A program made the translations under genes and the position numbers. Below are positions 8,264 to 17,452 of a stretch of DNA of 41,912 nucleotides, piece by piece (within the stretch, counting starts at the first letter, position 1; each line of letters opens with the position of its first letter). Below the pieces are notes generated by a model, which was not told where the DNA came from, made no database searches, and saw only the letters and a program-made list of their open reading frames with translations. Source of the stretch: Planctomycetaceae bacterium (lineage in GTDB: Bacteria > Planctomycetota > Planctomycetia > Planctomycetales > Planctomycetaceae); NCBI GenBank assembly GCA_014762625.1, contig JABURQ010000202.1:1-41912 (forward strand), written 5' to 3'.

Positions 8264-9295
8264 ATGAAAGCACTCGTCAAACGGGAATCGAAAGAGGGAC
8301 TCTGGTTGGAAGACGTCCCCGAACCGACGATCGGCATCAATGACGTGCTGATCAAAGTGGATCGGACCGGCATCTGCGGCACCGACGTTCATATTTACAA
8401 ATGGGACGAGTGGGCACAGAAAACGATTCCCGTTCCGATGGTGGTGGGGCATGAGTTCGTCGGCGAGATCGTGGAGGTCGGTTCCAACGTCAGTGACTTT
8501 CATCCGGGCGAACTCGTGAGCGGAGAAGGGCATGTCGTCTGCGGTCGTTGTCGAAACTGTCTCGCCGGTCGACGACACTTATGCGCGCATACCAAAGGAA
8601 TCGGCGTGAATCGTCCGGGGGCGTTCGCCGAGTATATTTCCCTGCCGATGACCAACGTCTGGCATCATAACGAATCGATCGATAAAGACATTGCCTCAAT
8701 TTTCGATCCGTTCGGCAACGCCGTCCATACGGCGCTCTCGTTTCCGGTTCTGGGGGAAGACGTCCTGATCACGGGAGCCGGCCCGATCGGTTGCATGGCG
8801 GCGGCGGTGGTGAAACATGCCGGTGCCCGTTACGTCGTGGTGACGGATATCAATCCGTGGCGACTGGAACTGGCGAAGAAAATGGGGGCGACACGGGTCG
8901 TGGATGTCCGCCACGAAAAGTTAGAAGACATCCAGAAAGAACTCGACATGCACGAAGGATTCGACGTCGGACTCGAGATGTCGGGAAGCCCTGAGGCGTT
9001 TCGCAGCATGCTGGCCAATATGTGTCACGGCGGCAAAATCGCCATGCTGGGGATTCCTTCGGAAGATATCGCGATTGACTGGAACACCGTTGTCTTCAAC
9101 ATGCTGACGATCAAAGGAATTTACGGTCGGGAGATGTACGAGACCTGGTACAAGATGACGGTCATGATTCAGGGTGGGCTCGATATCTCCCCCGTCATCA
9201 CGCATCGTTTCCATTACACCGAATTCCAGAAAGGGTTCGATGCGATGCTCTCCGGGGAATCGGGCAAAGTGATTCTCGACTGGAAAGAACAATAA
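8264..9295 (+). CDS. tdh: L-threonine 3-dehydrogenase
   Basis: NAD-dependent, zinc-containing oxidation of L-threonine to 2-amino-3-ketobutyrate. The 343-residue product aligns well by eye with Escherichia coli Tdh along its whole length. Catalytic zinc and active-site residues are Cys38, Thr40, His43, His63 and Glu64 (GHEFVGE). The structural zinc loop has Cys93, Cys96, Cys99 and Cys107. The nucleotide-binding Rossmann motif is GAGPIG, and [24 protein letters not shown] and IKGIYGREM are family signatures. I set the start at MKALVK (8264), matching known enzymes, rather than at 8246. kbl follows 269 bp later, the standard partner, with three hairpins between them. Confidence 0.96.
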   Translation: MKALVKRESKEGLWLEDVPEPTIGINDVLIKVDRTGICGTDVHIYKWDEWAQKTIPVPMVVGHEFVGEIVEVGSNVSDFHPGELVSGEGHVVCGRCRNCLAGRRHLCAHTKGIGVNRPGAFAEYISLPMTNVWHHNESIDKDIASIFDPFGNAVHTALSFPVLGEDVLITGAGPIGCMAAAVVKHAGARYVVVTDINPWRLELAKKMGATRVVDVRHEKLEDIQKELDMHEGFDVGLEMSGSPEAFRSMLANMCHGGKIAMLGIPSEDIAIDWNTVVFNMLTIKGIYGREMYETWYKMTVMIQGGLDISPVITHRFHYTEFQKGFDAMLSGESGKVILDWKEQ

Positions 9296-9308
9296 AATTA
9301 TTTGAGCC

Positions 9309-9324
9309 GCGTGCGCAAGCACGC
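9309..9324. repeat. Hairpin after tdh (GCGTGC-GCAA-GCACGC)
   Basis: A perfect six-base stem is closed by a GCAA (GNRA) tetraloop, 14 bp past the tdh stop. AGGGCA follows, and the 9515-9530 hairpin has AGGGCTG in the same place. There is no T-run, so termination would be weak; RNA stabilisation of the tdh 3' end is possible. Confidence 0.55.
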
Positions 9325-9353
9325 AGGGCAGACAATATTCCGCGTAACTGTAG

Positions 9354-9372
9354 GCCGACTCTCCGAGTCGGC
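9354..9372. repeat. Hairpin between tdh and kbl (GCCGACT arms)
   Basis: A perfect seven-base stem (9354-9360 with 9366-9372) with a CTCCG loop. It is preceded by CTGTAG, like the hairpin at 4950. No T-run follows. Confidence 0.55.
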
Positions 9373-9514
9373 ATGATTGATGCGGTCTATTTCACACGGG
9401 GGCTTTCGCTCACGTGAAGCGCCACCACCTCAATGAAGAAAATCGAATCGAGTTGGCCCGGCGATCTTACGATCGTGGCTCCTTGATACCCGTTCAATGA
9501 TTTATCAAGCAGCC

Positions 9515-9530
9515 GCCGTCGTGAGACGGC
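9515..9530. repeat. Hairpin upstream of kbl (GCCGTC-GTGA-GACGGC)
   Basis: A perfect six-base stem with a GTGA (GNRA) tetraloop, 34 bp before the kbl start codon. It is followed by AGGGCTGAGTCCT. It lies inside the tdh-kbl transcript if the two are co-transcribed, and so could affect kbl translation or mRNA processing. Confidence 0.5.
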
Positions 9531-9564
9531 AGGGCTGAGTCCTATTTCTCCAGGATCACCAACC

Positions 9565-10749
9565 ATGTACGGCACTATCAAAGAACACCTGCAGCACGAA
9601 CTTTCCGACATCCAGGACGCGGGACTGTTCAAGTCCGAGCGGATCATCACCACGCCGCAGGAAGCACATATCAAAGTGGGGGAGGGACAGGAAGTCCTCA
9701 ACATGTGCGCCAATAACTACCTGGGGCTCTCCGATCATCCAGAAATCGTCAAAGCGGCCCACGAAGGTCTCGATCGCTGGGGCTTCGGTTTGTCGTCAGT
9801 CCGGTTTATCTGCGGAACGCAGACCTGTCACAAGGAACTCGAAGATAAACTCTCCGGATTTCTGGGAACGGACGACACGATTCTGTATACCTCCTGCTTT
9901 GATGCGAATGGCGGTCTGTTTGAAACGCTGCTGACCAAGGAAGACGCTGTCATCTCGGACGAACTGAATCACGCCAGCATTATCGACGGAATTCGCCTCT
10001 GTAAGGCCCAGCGGTTCCGTTACAAAAACAACGACATGGCCGACCTGGAAGAAAAACTAAAAGAGGCCCAGTCGGCCCGCTATCGATTGATCGCAACGGA
10101 CGGCGTCTTCTCGATGGACGGCTACATCGCCAATCTTCCCGCTATCTGCGAACTCGCGGACAAATACGACGCGATGATCATGGTCGATGACTCCCACTCT
10201 GTTGGTTTTATGGGGAAAACGGGACGCGGCACGCACGAGTATCACGATGTGATGGAACGGATCGATATCATCACCGGGACTCTGGGTAAAGCACTCGGCG
10301 GCGCGAGTGGCGGATATACCTCCGGTCGCAAAGAAGTCATCGACATGCTCAGGCAGCGGTCGCGACCATACCTGTTCTCGAACTCGGTCGCTCCTCCGAT
10401 CGTGGCGGCATCGATTCGCGCCATCGAAATGTTGCAGGATTCGACCGCGCTCCGCGACAAGCTGGAAGAGAATACGAAGTTCTTCCGGGAAGAAATATGC
10501 AAAGTTGGTTTTGAAGTCCTCCCCGGCGAACATCCCATCGTCCCGGTCATGCTGGGGGATGCAAAACTTGCAGGAGCCCTCGCCGACAAACTGCTGGAGA
10601 AGGGGGTCTATGTGATCGGTTTCTCCTATCCGGTCGTTCCTCAAGGAAAGGCTCGCATCCGGACACAGGTCTCCGCCGCCCATTCACTGGAGGATCTCAA
10701 GTTCGCTGTCGAGAAGTTTGCCGAAGCCAAATCGGAACTGGAAGCGTAA
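9565..10749 (+). CDS. kbl: Glycine C-acetyltransferase (2-amino-3-ketobutyrate CoA ligase)
   Basis: A PLP enzyme of the alpha-oxoamine synthase family that cleaves 2-amino-3-ketobutyrate with CoA to glycine and acetyl-CoA, the step after Tdh. The 394-residue product matches the E. coli enzyme (398 residues) in nearly every block: [11 protein letters not shown]-like [54 protein letters not shown] and the PLP-lysine motif [10 protein letters not shown] with Lys242. The C-terminal part has [12 protein letters not shown] weak AGGA site sits about 10 bases before the ATG. It converges on the VOC gene with a 30-bp gap and no visible terminator. Confidence 0.97.
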   Translation: MYGTIKEHLQHELSDIQDAGLFKSERIITTPQEAHIKVGEGQEVLNMCANNYLGLSDHPEIVKAAHEGLDRWGFGLSSVRFICGTQTCHKELEDKLSGFLGTDDTILYTSCFDANGGLFETLLTKEDAVISDELNHASIIDGIRLCKAQRFRYKNNDMADLEEKLKEAQSARYRLIATDGVFSMDGYIANLPAICELADKYDAMIMVDDSHSVGFMGKTGRGTHEYHDVMERIDIITGTLGKALGGASGGYTSGRKEVIDMLRQRSRPYLFSNSVAPPIVAASIRAIEMLQDSTALRDKLEENTKFFREEICKVGFEVLPGEHPIVPVMLGDAKLAGALADKLLEKGVYVIGFSYPVVPQGKARIRTQVSAAHSLEDLKFAVEKFAEAKSELEA

Positions 10750-10779
10750 GTTTTTGACGCAGAGGCTCAATGAAAACAA

Positions 10780-11202
10780 TCACTTCCGGAACAACTCGTC
10801 CGGATCTCGGAACGCTTTGAACTCCAACGCATTGCCCGACGGATCGAGAAAGAACATCGTCGCTTGTTCGCCGGTCTGACCGGCGAAGCGAATGTAAGGC
10901 TCGATGACAAATTTGATCTCGGCGGCTTTCAGTTTCTCGGCCAGTTGTTCCCATTCCTCCCAAGGCAGCACGACACCAAAATGAGGCACGGGAACATCGT
11001 GTCCGTCGACGGGATTCGATCCGGGAGAGTCCGCTTCCGCCGTCGGCGTGACATGCGCGACAATCTGATGTCCGAAGAAGTTGTAATCGATCCAGGTATC
11101 GGCGGAACGTCCCTCTTCGCAGCCGAGAAGTCCCCCGTAGAACTCCCGCGCCTCAGAGAGATCGTGGACCGGAAAAGCGAGATGAAAGGGAGGAATGGTC
11201 AT
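10780..11202 (-). CDS. VOC-family (glyoxalase/dioxygenase fold) protein
   Basis: The 140-residue protein is one complete VOC domain with two beta-alpha-beta-beta-beta modules. The first is [19 protein letters not shown] with [12 protein letters not shown]; the second is [18 protein letters not shown] ending with [17 protein letters not shown]. Candidate metal ligands are the His of FHLAF, the His of PHFG and the Glu of ALEF. The start [10 protein letters not shown] at 11202 is chosen because this is where the domain begins; a longer frame to 11262 adds 20 unlike residues. Members include glyoxalases, dioxygenases and resistance proteins; the substrate is unknown. Confidence 0.88.
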   Translation of the reverse strand: MTIPPFHLAFPVHDLSEAREFYGGLLGCEEGRSADTWIDYNFFGHQIVAHVTPTAEADSPGSNPVDGHDVPVPHFGVVLPWEEWEQLAEKLKAAEIKFVIEPYIRFAGQTGEQATMFFLDPSGNALEFKAFRDPDELFRK

Positions 11203-11379
11203 AGAGTGATTGTGTACTTGAGGGCGATGATTCTCAAGAACATTCGCGCGCAAGAATATCAATCAGCTTCGATTAGGGAGTGGTCTATTATTGACAGGGG
11301 TAGTGTATATATGTATATTTTATTGTGATGAAGATAGAAGATATTTTTCAATGTTTTGGCCCGCTCGTGGGAGTGCCCA

Positions 11380-11958
11380 ATGCCGCGACTTCAACCGACT
11401 CTCAATGGCCTCGATCCGTACGTCTGCGTGTCCGCATTGCAAAAATGTATTCGGCGGGGACTCGAACGCGAGGCGATGGAGTTCGCGGTGGAAATGGCGC
11501 GAACGTCGAAACATTACTTTTCCTGGGTGTGTAACCGGATCGAAATCTGTGCTCATGAAGATATTGGCCTCGCTGATCCAACCGCGGTGCTGTTCGCCAG
11601 TCGGGCCATTGAGCAAGCGCGGCGATTTTACAAACCGGACCGTCAGGGCGAATGCCTGATCATGGTGGGGAATGCGGTCCGTTGTTTGTGTCGTGCCGAC
11701 AAATCACGAGAAGGGGATCACTATCAAGCGGTCTGCATGCTCAACTCGGAACTCAACAATTACGTTCCCGAAGTTCCCGATTTTGCCTACGACCAACACA
11801 ATCTCGAAGGACGGAAACGCGGTCGAGGAGTCCAGCATTTTCGTGACGAGGGGACACAACTGTCGCCGAGCCCAGAGAGCCCCGATGCTTACGAAGAGGA
11901 AGCGTTCCAACTCTGGTTTCAACAGGAACGGGAGCGGCACAAGCAGCGGTTGTTTTGA
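11380..11958 (+). CDS. Stand-alone RarA/MgsA C-terminal-domain-like protein
   Basis: The 192-residue protein resembles the helical C-terminal region of replication-associated recombination protein A (RarA/MgsA), which mediates tetramer formation and DNA contacts. Matching blocks are SALQKCIRRGLEREAMEFAVEM, ICAHEDIGLADPTAV (the family hallmark EDIGLADP) and VRCLCRADKS. The last third has a separate motif with spaced residues DxHNLxGRxRGRGxxHF and then EGTQL. There is no Walker A or B, so the AAA+ ATPase part is absent, and neither flank encodes one. The start at 11380 has a TGGGAG site 6 bases upstream and is preferred to 11356. It converges with the HTH-receiver gene on a shared terminator. 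Confidence 0.72.
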   Translation: MPRLQPTLNGLDPYVCVSALQKCIRRGLEREAMEFAVEMARTSKHYFSWVCNRIEICAHEDIGLADPTAVLFASRAIEQARRFYKPDRQGECLIMVGNAVRCLCRADKSREGDHYQAVCMLNSELNNYVPEVPDFAYDQHNLEGRKRGRGVQHFRDEGTQLSPSPESPDAYEEEAFQLWFQQERERHKQRLF

Positions 11959-12070
11959 GGTTGCTTTTGCGTCTCTTTACCGTTCACCGGTTTAGCGTCT
12001 CGAAGAAGGAACTTTGTCGTCAATTCCATAAATGCTGCATCCTGTTTCCTATCCTTACCCGCGCATGAAA

Positions 12071-12102
12071 AAAAGCCGACCGAAAAAATCCGGTCGGCTT
12101 TT
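12071..12102. terminator. Bidirectional terminator
   Basis: A perfect 12-base inverted repeat (12071-12082 with 12091-12102) has A-run and T-run flanks, so it reads as a Rho-independent terminator on both strands. It sits between the convergent RarA-like gene (+) and the HTH-receiver gene (-). Confidence 0.9.
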
Positions 12103-12191
12103 TATCAGATGATCACCGTGATGATGAATCCGAAACGGTTTTCAGGAGTTCTGTTCGCCTTCCCTGGCGATCCTGAAAACAGCCCGATCCA

Positions 12192-12764
12192 TCAGGCGAT
12201 TTGCTTTTTGCGTCCGACGAGCGTTTTGATTCGTTCGGCGAGCAGAGCTGCGTCGAACGGTTTCCGAAACGTCTCGTTAAACATGGTTCGGTCAAAACCG
12301 GAAGCCGTATCCTCATCACTCAAAAGTGCGATCAGAACAGTTTCCGAATATTCGGTGTTCTTCCGCAGGTTTTGAGCGATCATGAGGGCTTCTTGTCGGC
12401 CCATTCCGAAATCCACCACAACACAATCCGGGTGCAGAGACTCGGCTTGTATTCCGGCTTCAAATCCACTTGCGGCGACATCGATTTTGAAATCGTTGTC
12501 ACCCATTAATTCATCCAGGTTTGATCGCACGTTGCCATCTGCTCCTACGAGCAGAATTTTACCCATCGCTTCGTCTTCGAGTTCTCCCAAAGGCATACCA
12601 TGCTCTTTGAGAAATCGAATCAGGTGTTCACGCGGGATACGACGGTCTTGCGATCCAGGAATTCGATAACCGCGAAGTCGTCCCGAGTCGAACCATTTGC
12701 TGACGGTGCGGGGTGCAACTTTGCAGATCTTAGCTACTTGTCCAGTAGTAAAGATCGTCCTCAT
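12192..12764 (-). CDS. Excisionase/MerR-type HTH fused to a response-regulator receiver
   Basis: The 190-residue protein has two domains. Residues 1-55 form a winged HTH of the excisionase (DNA-binding, helix-turn-helix_17) type: FTTGQVAKICKVAPRTVSKW followed by RLRGYRIPGSQDRRIPREHL. Residues 68-185 form a receiver domain: ILLVGADGN (with only Asp76 of the usual acidic pair), the phospho-acceptor Asp118 in VVVDFGMG, Ser149 in ALLSDED at the switch position, and Lys168 in FRKPF. The order, DNA-binding domain first, is reversed from classic response regulators. No histidine kinase is nearby. A GGAG site lies 8 bases before the ATG. Confidence 0.88.
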   Translation of the reverse strand: MRTIFTTGQVAKICKVAPRTVSKWFDSGRLRGYRIPGSQDRRIPREHLIRFLKEHGMPLGELEDEAMGKILLVGADGNVRSNLDELMGDNDFKIDVAASGFEAGIQAESLHPDCVVVDFGMGRQEALMIAQNLRKNTEYSETVLIALLSDEDTASGFDRTMFNETFRKPFDAALLAERIKTLVGRKKQIA

Positions 12765-13433
12765 GGCGGGCTCTCCAATCAGATTCTCATTGCCAACTCA
12801 GAGGGTTGTCAGTCCCCTCTTCAAAATTCACCCCCGGACTCGATGGTCGGCTGTACTAGCCATGGGTCCTTGACTTACACACCACCGTATAACAAAAGTC
12901 GGGGTCGTTTGATTTCCGGTCGCTTCTCTCCTCAGAAGTCTCCGGTCATCGTTTCATCCCGAATCAGATATCTGTGGGTCACAGATCGCTCACTCGGGAC
13001 CGAATCCGACAGATCGATGAAATGGCTTTCACACCAGTACAACGCTCTGTCCTTTCGGATGCAAACGGTCACAACATCCCTGTTGAGTTCTGAGTTGGAC
13101 AAGCCGCGTCAGACATCCGCATCTGCCCAAAAGCATCGACAATCCTGATGTATCGACTTTAAGATCTTTGAGCGAAGCGCTTGCGGAGACAGATGGACCA
13201 GTTCGACCAGACACAACGACCGCCCTGATTGTGACTGGAAGTGAGGTTGCTAATCCCTTTTAATTAAAGGGTTTACGGCGTGATTGTTCCGGGCGTCCCG
13301 ACTAATCCTCACATTCTGAACGAACTAAGCGGGAATTCTGATTGGCGCGCCAAGCGATTTGGCGGTTTTGAGAAATCTAACCCCGATACTGGTTGCAGCG
13401 GTCCTGTTTCAGGCAACAGAAGCGAGGCCTTGA
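12765..13433. other. 670-bp stretch without a confident gene
   Basis: This is the promoter side of the HTH-receiver gene and the 3' side of smc. Two plus-strand open stretches adjoin with a frame change: 12893-13093 (66 codons, no good start) and 13087-13263 (58 codons). After them come a palindrome CCCTTT-TAATT-AAAGGG (13255-13271) and a hairpin CGCCAA-GCGAT-TTGGCG followed by GTTTT (13348-13369) that could end a plus-strand transcript. A broken gene is possible, but no family is recognisable. Confidence 0.4.
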
Positions 13434-16400
13434 TCAGGCGGCGTCGTTGGAGGAAACGTTACCGGAATCCTCTGAGGACTGGAACTCTCCATGTTCGTTC
13501 ACCTCATCGAACTTCACCGACATCCTTTTCGAAACTCCCGATTGTTCCATTGTCACGCCGTATAGAACGTCACAAACCGTCATCGTCGGCTTGCGGTGAG
13601 TGATGATGATAAACTGCGTTGATTCCTGGAACTCTTTGAGGACATTGATAAACCGATCGATGTTCGCTTCATCCAACGCCGCATCCACTTCGTCCAGAAT
13701 ACAGAAGGGGCTCGGTTTACTTTTGAAGATCGACATCAACATGGCGACGGCGGTCATGGTTCGCTCGCCGCCACTCAGTAGGGAGATGCTCCGCAATTCT
13801 TTCCCAGGAGGTCGGGCGACGATTTCGACACCGCATTCCAGGATATCGTTCGGATCTTCCAGAATGATGTCCCCTTCACCGCCCCCGAACAGTTTGCGGA
13901 ACAATTCCCGAAAATGATCGCGTATTGAAGCGAAACTCTCCTGAAACAGTCGTTTGCTCTCCGTGTTGATCTTCCTGATAATTTCTTCGAGGGAACTGCG
14001 GGCTTCCACCAGGTCTTCGAGTTGGGTGCTCAACGCAGAGTAGCGTTGTTCCAATTCGTCGAGGTCGGCGAGACTGTCGGTATCGACGGCCCCCATCATC
14101 TTTCGTTTCCGCCGCAGTCGATTGACGCGTTCTTCCAGCTCCGCGTGAATTGTTTCGTAATCGAGCTCTTCGGGATAGACCAACTCGGCAGGATCTTCCG
14201 GATTCTGTTCAGCGGACGTTTCCGCTGAATCCTGAGAGAGTTTCTCTTCTCCCTCGCGTGGCTGAACGACGACCGCTTGTTTGAGTGATTCCACCGTTAA
14301 CTCGTTAGGATCTTTGTTCTCTTCTTGTTCTTGAGGCTCTTCTTGGTCGTCGGATTGGTCGCCCGTTTCATCCTGTTCTTCGTTGGATTCCTCGGGGCGT
14401 TCCGCTGCCACCGCCTCGTAATAATTGTTCAGATAGGTGCGGATCGCGGAATCGCCCCTGTCGACCACATCCTGAATGACCAATTGATATTCTTCTTCGA
14501 TCCGCTCGGCAATGCCCTGAATTTGATAGTTGATGTCGCGGAGTTTGATCTCGAGTTGGTGGATTTCCTCGTCCACTTTTCGACGTTCGCCGCGCAGGTC
14601 ATTCTCCTGATGTTGGAGCCGTCCTCGTTGCAGGCGGGCTTCATCCTTGGCAACGAGCAACGCTTCAGCACGCAGCGACAGATCCTGCTCTTCGAGATGG
14701 AGTTCGGAGAGTTCCGCTTCGAAATTCAGGACGGTCAACATGGCATCGCGATTGGCGGTACAGATCTGTTCGTATCGACGGTGAGCGTCTGCTTGCTGTT
14801 GTTCTCGCAGTTTGAGATCGTCCACCAGACGTTCGAAGGACTGTTTTAAGCTGATGACTCGCTCTTCCTGTTTGGCAAGTTCCAGTTTGTCGTCCGCGAG
14901 TTGCCCGTCGTGTTCGTGAAGTTGCGATTCGACCTTCTCTTCTTCCGCCTCAATCTCCGAGATCTGCGATTGCAAGTCTTCCAGACGGGTGGCGAATGTG
15001 GAGAGTTGTTCTTCGACCTCTCCTCGTTCCGCCTCCAGTTCCGTAAGTCGCGTGTTGATGGACTGTGCGGTTTCTCGAAGGGATTCGAGCTTCTGTTGCC
15101 GTCGGTTGAGCTCACCTTCCGACCCGCTGGCGAGATTTTTGACGGTGTTCAGTGATTCCCGGGCGTGCTGCAGATTCGTTCGCGATTCATCCAGTTGCTG
15201 CTGGTGGTCCGCAATTTGAGATTCGACATCGCCGACGCGTGTCTCTTCAAAAGCGATGCGATCGTCGTACTTCGTCAGATCAACTTTGAGTCGTTTGAGC
15301 TCACTCCGGCGTGATAAAATCGCTGATTCCTGGCTCATCGTGCCCACGAACAGCGTTCCATCCGTTTCCAGCAATTCGCCCTGGAGAGTGATGAATCGCT
15401 GGCGTGTATTTTTTGGGGTTTGTCGGAGCAATCTCAGTGCGACTGGTAACGATTCCACGACCCACGTATTTCCGAGGAGTTCGGTCGCAAGAGCTGCATC
15501 TGAGTCGGTTGTTTTCACCAGCCGGTCGGCGCGGGCGACCACTCCCGGTTCGTCATCTAGCGATTCGGATTGTGACTCCTCCGCAGTGAATTCCGGAATC
15601 GAACGAAAGCCGACGCGTCCCGTAATGGGACTTTTGGCGTGTTTCAGGTAGTCGACGAGCGGACCGAGTTCGTCGATCAGGATCAAACTCGCCTTGCTGC
15701 CTAATGCCAGTTCGACCAGCGGGGCGTGTTCCAGATCGACCTCAAAACGATCCGCCACACTTCCCTGGATACGATTCCAGGGAGAGATGTCAGTCGATTC
15801 CGATCGTTCCAGAATATCCTGCGCTCCGATTCCGAGCCCTTCCTGACGACTCTCCAAATCTTCGAGCACGGTTTTGCGGGCGCGGGCTGCCGACCGTTCT
15901 TCGCGCAGCCGCGTGATATTCTGCTTCATCTCACTCAGCGTTTGTCTCAGGTTGTCCCGTTCCTGAACCAGATTCGAAACGCTCGCATCGGCTTGTTGAA
16001 CCATTTCGGTTGCCGCGCGGACCTTTTCATTTTGTTGGAGGAGTTTATTTTCGAGTTCCTCGATTTCCTGTTCCCTCTCAACCAATTCCTGTTGAGTCTG
16101 TCGCAAGGTCGAATCGAGATGTGTTTGCTGGTCGGTGATATTTTCCAGACGGGACTTGGCTTCCGCCTGGGCTCGGGTTTCCGTCAGTAGTCTCTGTCGT
16201 AACGCTTCCGCTCTTTGGCGGAGAGTTTTGAGAGTCTGGATCTGCGCTTCGACGGCATTCTGTTTTTGTTGAATGGAAAGTTTGAGAGTCTCGAAATCGC
16301 TCGTTTGTTCGTTGAGAACGGTTTTGGTTCTTTCCATTTCCCGCTGGGCTTCGGCGGCACGGTTCTGGGCGATCTGCCGCTGCTTTCGTAAGCGGATGGT

Positions 16401-17348
16401 TTCTGTGTCCATCTCCTGACGACGAGCGGCTTGATGGCGAATTGTTGTTTGATGAGCGGTGATTTTCTGTCGGAATTGTCCGGCTTCCCGTTCGACGTCT
16501 CGTAGTTGATCTTCGATTTGACCGATGGATTGATCGAGAGACTTCAATTGTTCGTCGATCAGATTCTGACTTTCCGTGAATTCCTGCTGCTCCGCCTGGC
16601 GTTTTTTCAGTTGACGGCTGAAATCTTCATGGAGGGTGTTGTAGTGGCGGTATTCATCGGCAGAGAGCCCCAACCATAATTCTTTGAGCTCTTCGGAGAT
16701 TTCGCGGTACTTGGCCGCCTTTGCGGCTTGGGAACGCCGGGAGACGAGTTGCGCTTCGAGACTATCGACGATGTCGGTCAGTCGTCTCAGATTTTGATCC
16801 ACGCGTTCCAGTTTGCGTTCGGCTTCCGCTTTACGTCCTTTGAAACGACTGATCCCGGCGGCCTCTTCAAATACCGCTCGCCGTTTGGCGGGATTCGATT
16901 GCAGAATCTGATCGACTCGACCCTGCTCGATAATGCAATATGCAGAGGCACCAATTCCTGACCCGGAGAGCATGTCCTTGATGTCTCTCAAACGGGCGGT
17001 TTGATTGTTGAGCAGATATTCGGCGTCTCCACTACTCCAGATGCGACGACCGATTTTGACTTCCTGGTGTTCGGTCGGCAGATAACCGGTGGAGTTATCG
17101 AAGGTGAGCGTGGCCTCGGCAAATCCGGCCCCCTTGCGTCCGGTCGAGCCGTTGAAAATGACGTCCGTCATTTCCTTGCCGCGCAGGCTTTTCGCGGATT
17201 GGTTTCCCAGGATCCATTTTACGGCATCGACAACGTTACTCTTCCCCGAACCATTCGGACCGACTACTCCCGTGATGCCGGGAGAGAAGGCGAAACTGGT
17301 TTTGTCGGCGAAGCTTTTAAAGCCGATGACGTCCAGTGACTTCAGCAT
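13434..17348 (-). CDS. smc: Chromosome segregation protein SMC
   Basis: A 1304-residue SMC ATPase that compacts and helps segregate the chromosome. The N-terminal head has [16 protein letters not shown] and the Walker A motif GPNGSGKS at 30-37. Long coiled coils flank a hinge at about 507-680 ([10 protein letters not shown] to [10 protein letters not shown]). The C-terminal head has the ABC signature [10 protein letters not shown] from 1191 and Walker [16 protein letters not shown] with Asp1219. It is longer than typical bacterial Smc (about 1190 residues), mostly because of an acidic Glu/Gln/Asp-rich insertion at about 979-1060. The start at MLKSLD (17348) is chosen because the frame's upstream start lies inside the terminator of the preceding gene. 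No scpA or scpB is in the window. Confidence 0.95.
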   Translation of the reverse strand: MLKSLDVIGFKSFADKTSFAFSPGITGVVGPNGSGKSNVVDAVKWILGNQSAKSLRGKEMTDVIFNGSTGRKGAGFAEATLTFDNSTGYLPTEHQEVKIGRRIWSSGDAEYLLNNQTARLRDIKDMLSGSGIGASAYCIIEQGRVDQILQSNPAKRRAVFEEAAGISRFKGRKAEAERKLERVDQNLRRLTDIVDSLEAQLVSRRSQAAKAAKYREISEELKELWLGLSADEYRHYNTLHEDFSRQLKKRQAEQQEFTESQNLIDEQLKSLDQSIGQIEDQLRDVEREAGQFRQKITAHQTTIRHQAARRQEMDTETIRLRKQRQIAQNRAAEAQREMERTKTVLNEQTSDFETLKLSIQQKQNAVEAQIQTLKTLRQRAEALRQRLLTETRAQAEAKSRLENITDQQTHLDSTLRQTQQELVEREQEIEELENKLLQQNEKVRAATEMVQQADASVSNLVQERDNLRQTLSEMKQNITRLREERSAARARKTVLEDLESRQEGLGIGAQDILERSESTDISPWNRIQGSVADRFEVDLEHAPLVELALGSKASLILIDELGPLVDYLKHAKSPITGRVGFRSIPEFTAEESQSESLDDEPGVVARADRLVKTTDSDAALATELLGNTWVVESLPVALRLLRQTPKNTRQRFITLQGELLETDGTLFVGTMSQESAILSRRSELKRLKVDLTKYDDRIAFEETRVGDVESQIADHQQQLDESRTNLQHARESLNTVKNLASGSEGELNRRQQKLESLRETAQSINTRLTELEAERGEVEEQLSTFATRLEDLQSQISEIEAEEEKVESQLHEHDGQLADDKLELAKQEERVISLKQSFERLVDDLKLREQQQADAHRRYEQICTANRDAMLTVLNFEAELSELHLEEQDLSLRAEALLVAKDEARLQRGRLQHQENDLRGERRKVDEEIHQLEIKLRDINYQIQGIAERIEEEYQLVIQDVVDRGDSAIRTYLNNYYEAVAAERPEESNEEQDETGDQSDDQEEPQEQEENKDPNELTVESLKQAVVVQPREGEEKLSQDSAETSAEQNPEDPAELVYPEELDYETIHAELEERVNRLRRKRKMMGAVDTDSLADLDELEQRYSALSTQLEDLVEARSSLEEIIRKINTESKRLFQESFASIRDHFRELFRKLFGGGEGDIILEDPNDILECGVEIVARPPGKELRSISLLSGGERTMTAVAMLMSIFKSKPSPFCILDEVDAALDEANIDRFINVLKEFQESTQFIIITHRKPTMTVCDVLYGVTMEQSGVSKRMSVKFDEVNEHGEFQSSEDSGNVSSNDAA

Positions 17349-17370
17349 CAGTGGGTTCCGGGTTTGTGAC

Positions 17371-17400
17371 AAAACGGAACGCTCGAAAAAGCGCTCCGTT
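17371..17400 (-). terminator. Probable terminator between the FlgI-like gene and smc
   Basis: Ten-base arms (17373-17382 with 17391-17400) have one mismatch and an 8-nt loop. On the minus strand a short TTTT run follows. It would end the transcript of the FlgI-like gene before smc. Confidence 0.6.
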
Positions 17401-17452
17401 CATGAATCGAAAACGAAATGGAAAAGGGACACGTGAGGTGCGTTGAGTGGGT

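Noticed and set aside
12600-13148. A 182-codon plus-strand frame
   Set aside because: Its first part is antisense to the HTH-receiver gene and its promoter; composition is Ser/Arg-rich with no domain.
13255-13271. Palindrome CCCTTT-TAATT-AAAGGG as an smc terminator
   Set aside because: It lies over 160 bp past the smc stop and has no T-run on the minus strand.
14325-14849. A 174-codon plus-strand frame inside smc
   Set aside because: Antisense to the acidic insertion and coiled coil; the apparent hydrophobic start is the complement of Glu/Gln codons.
17349-17372. Longer Smc start eight codons upstream
   Set aside because: This start lies within the terminator hairpin of the preceding gene, and MLKSLD matches the usual Smc N-terminus.
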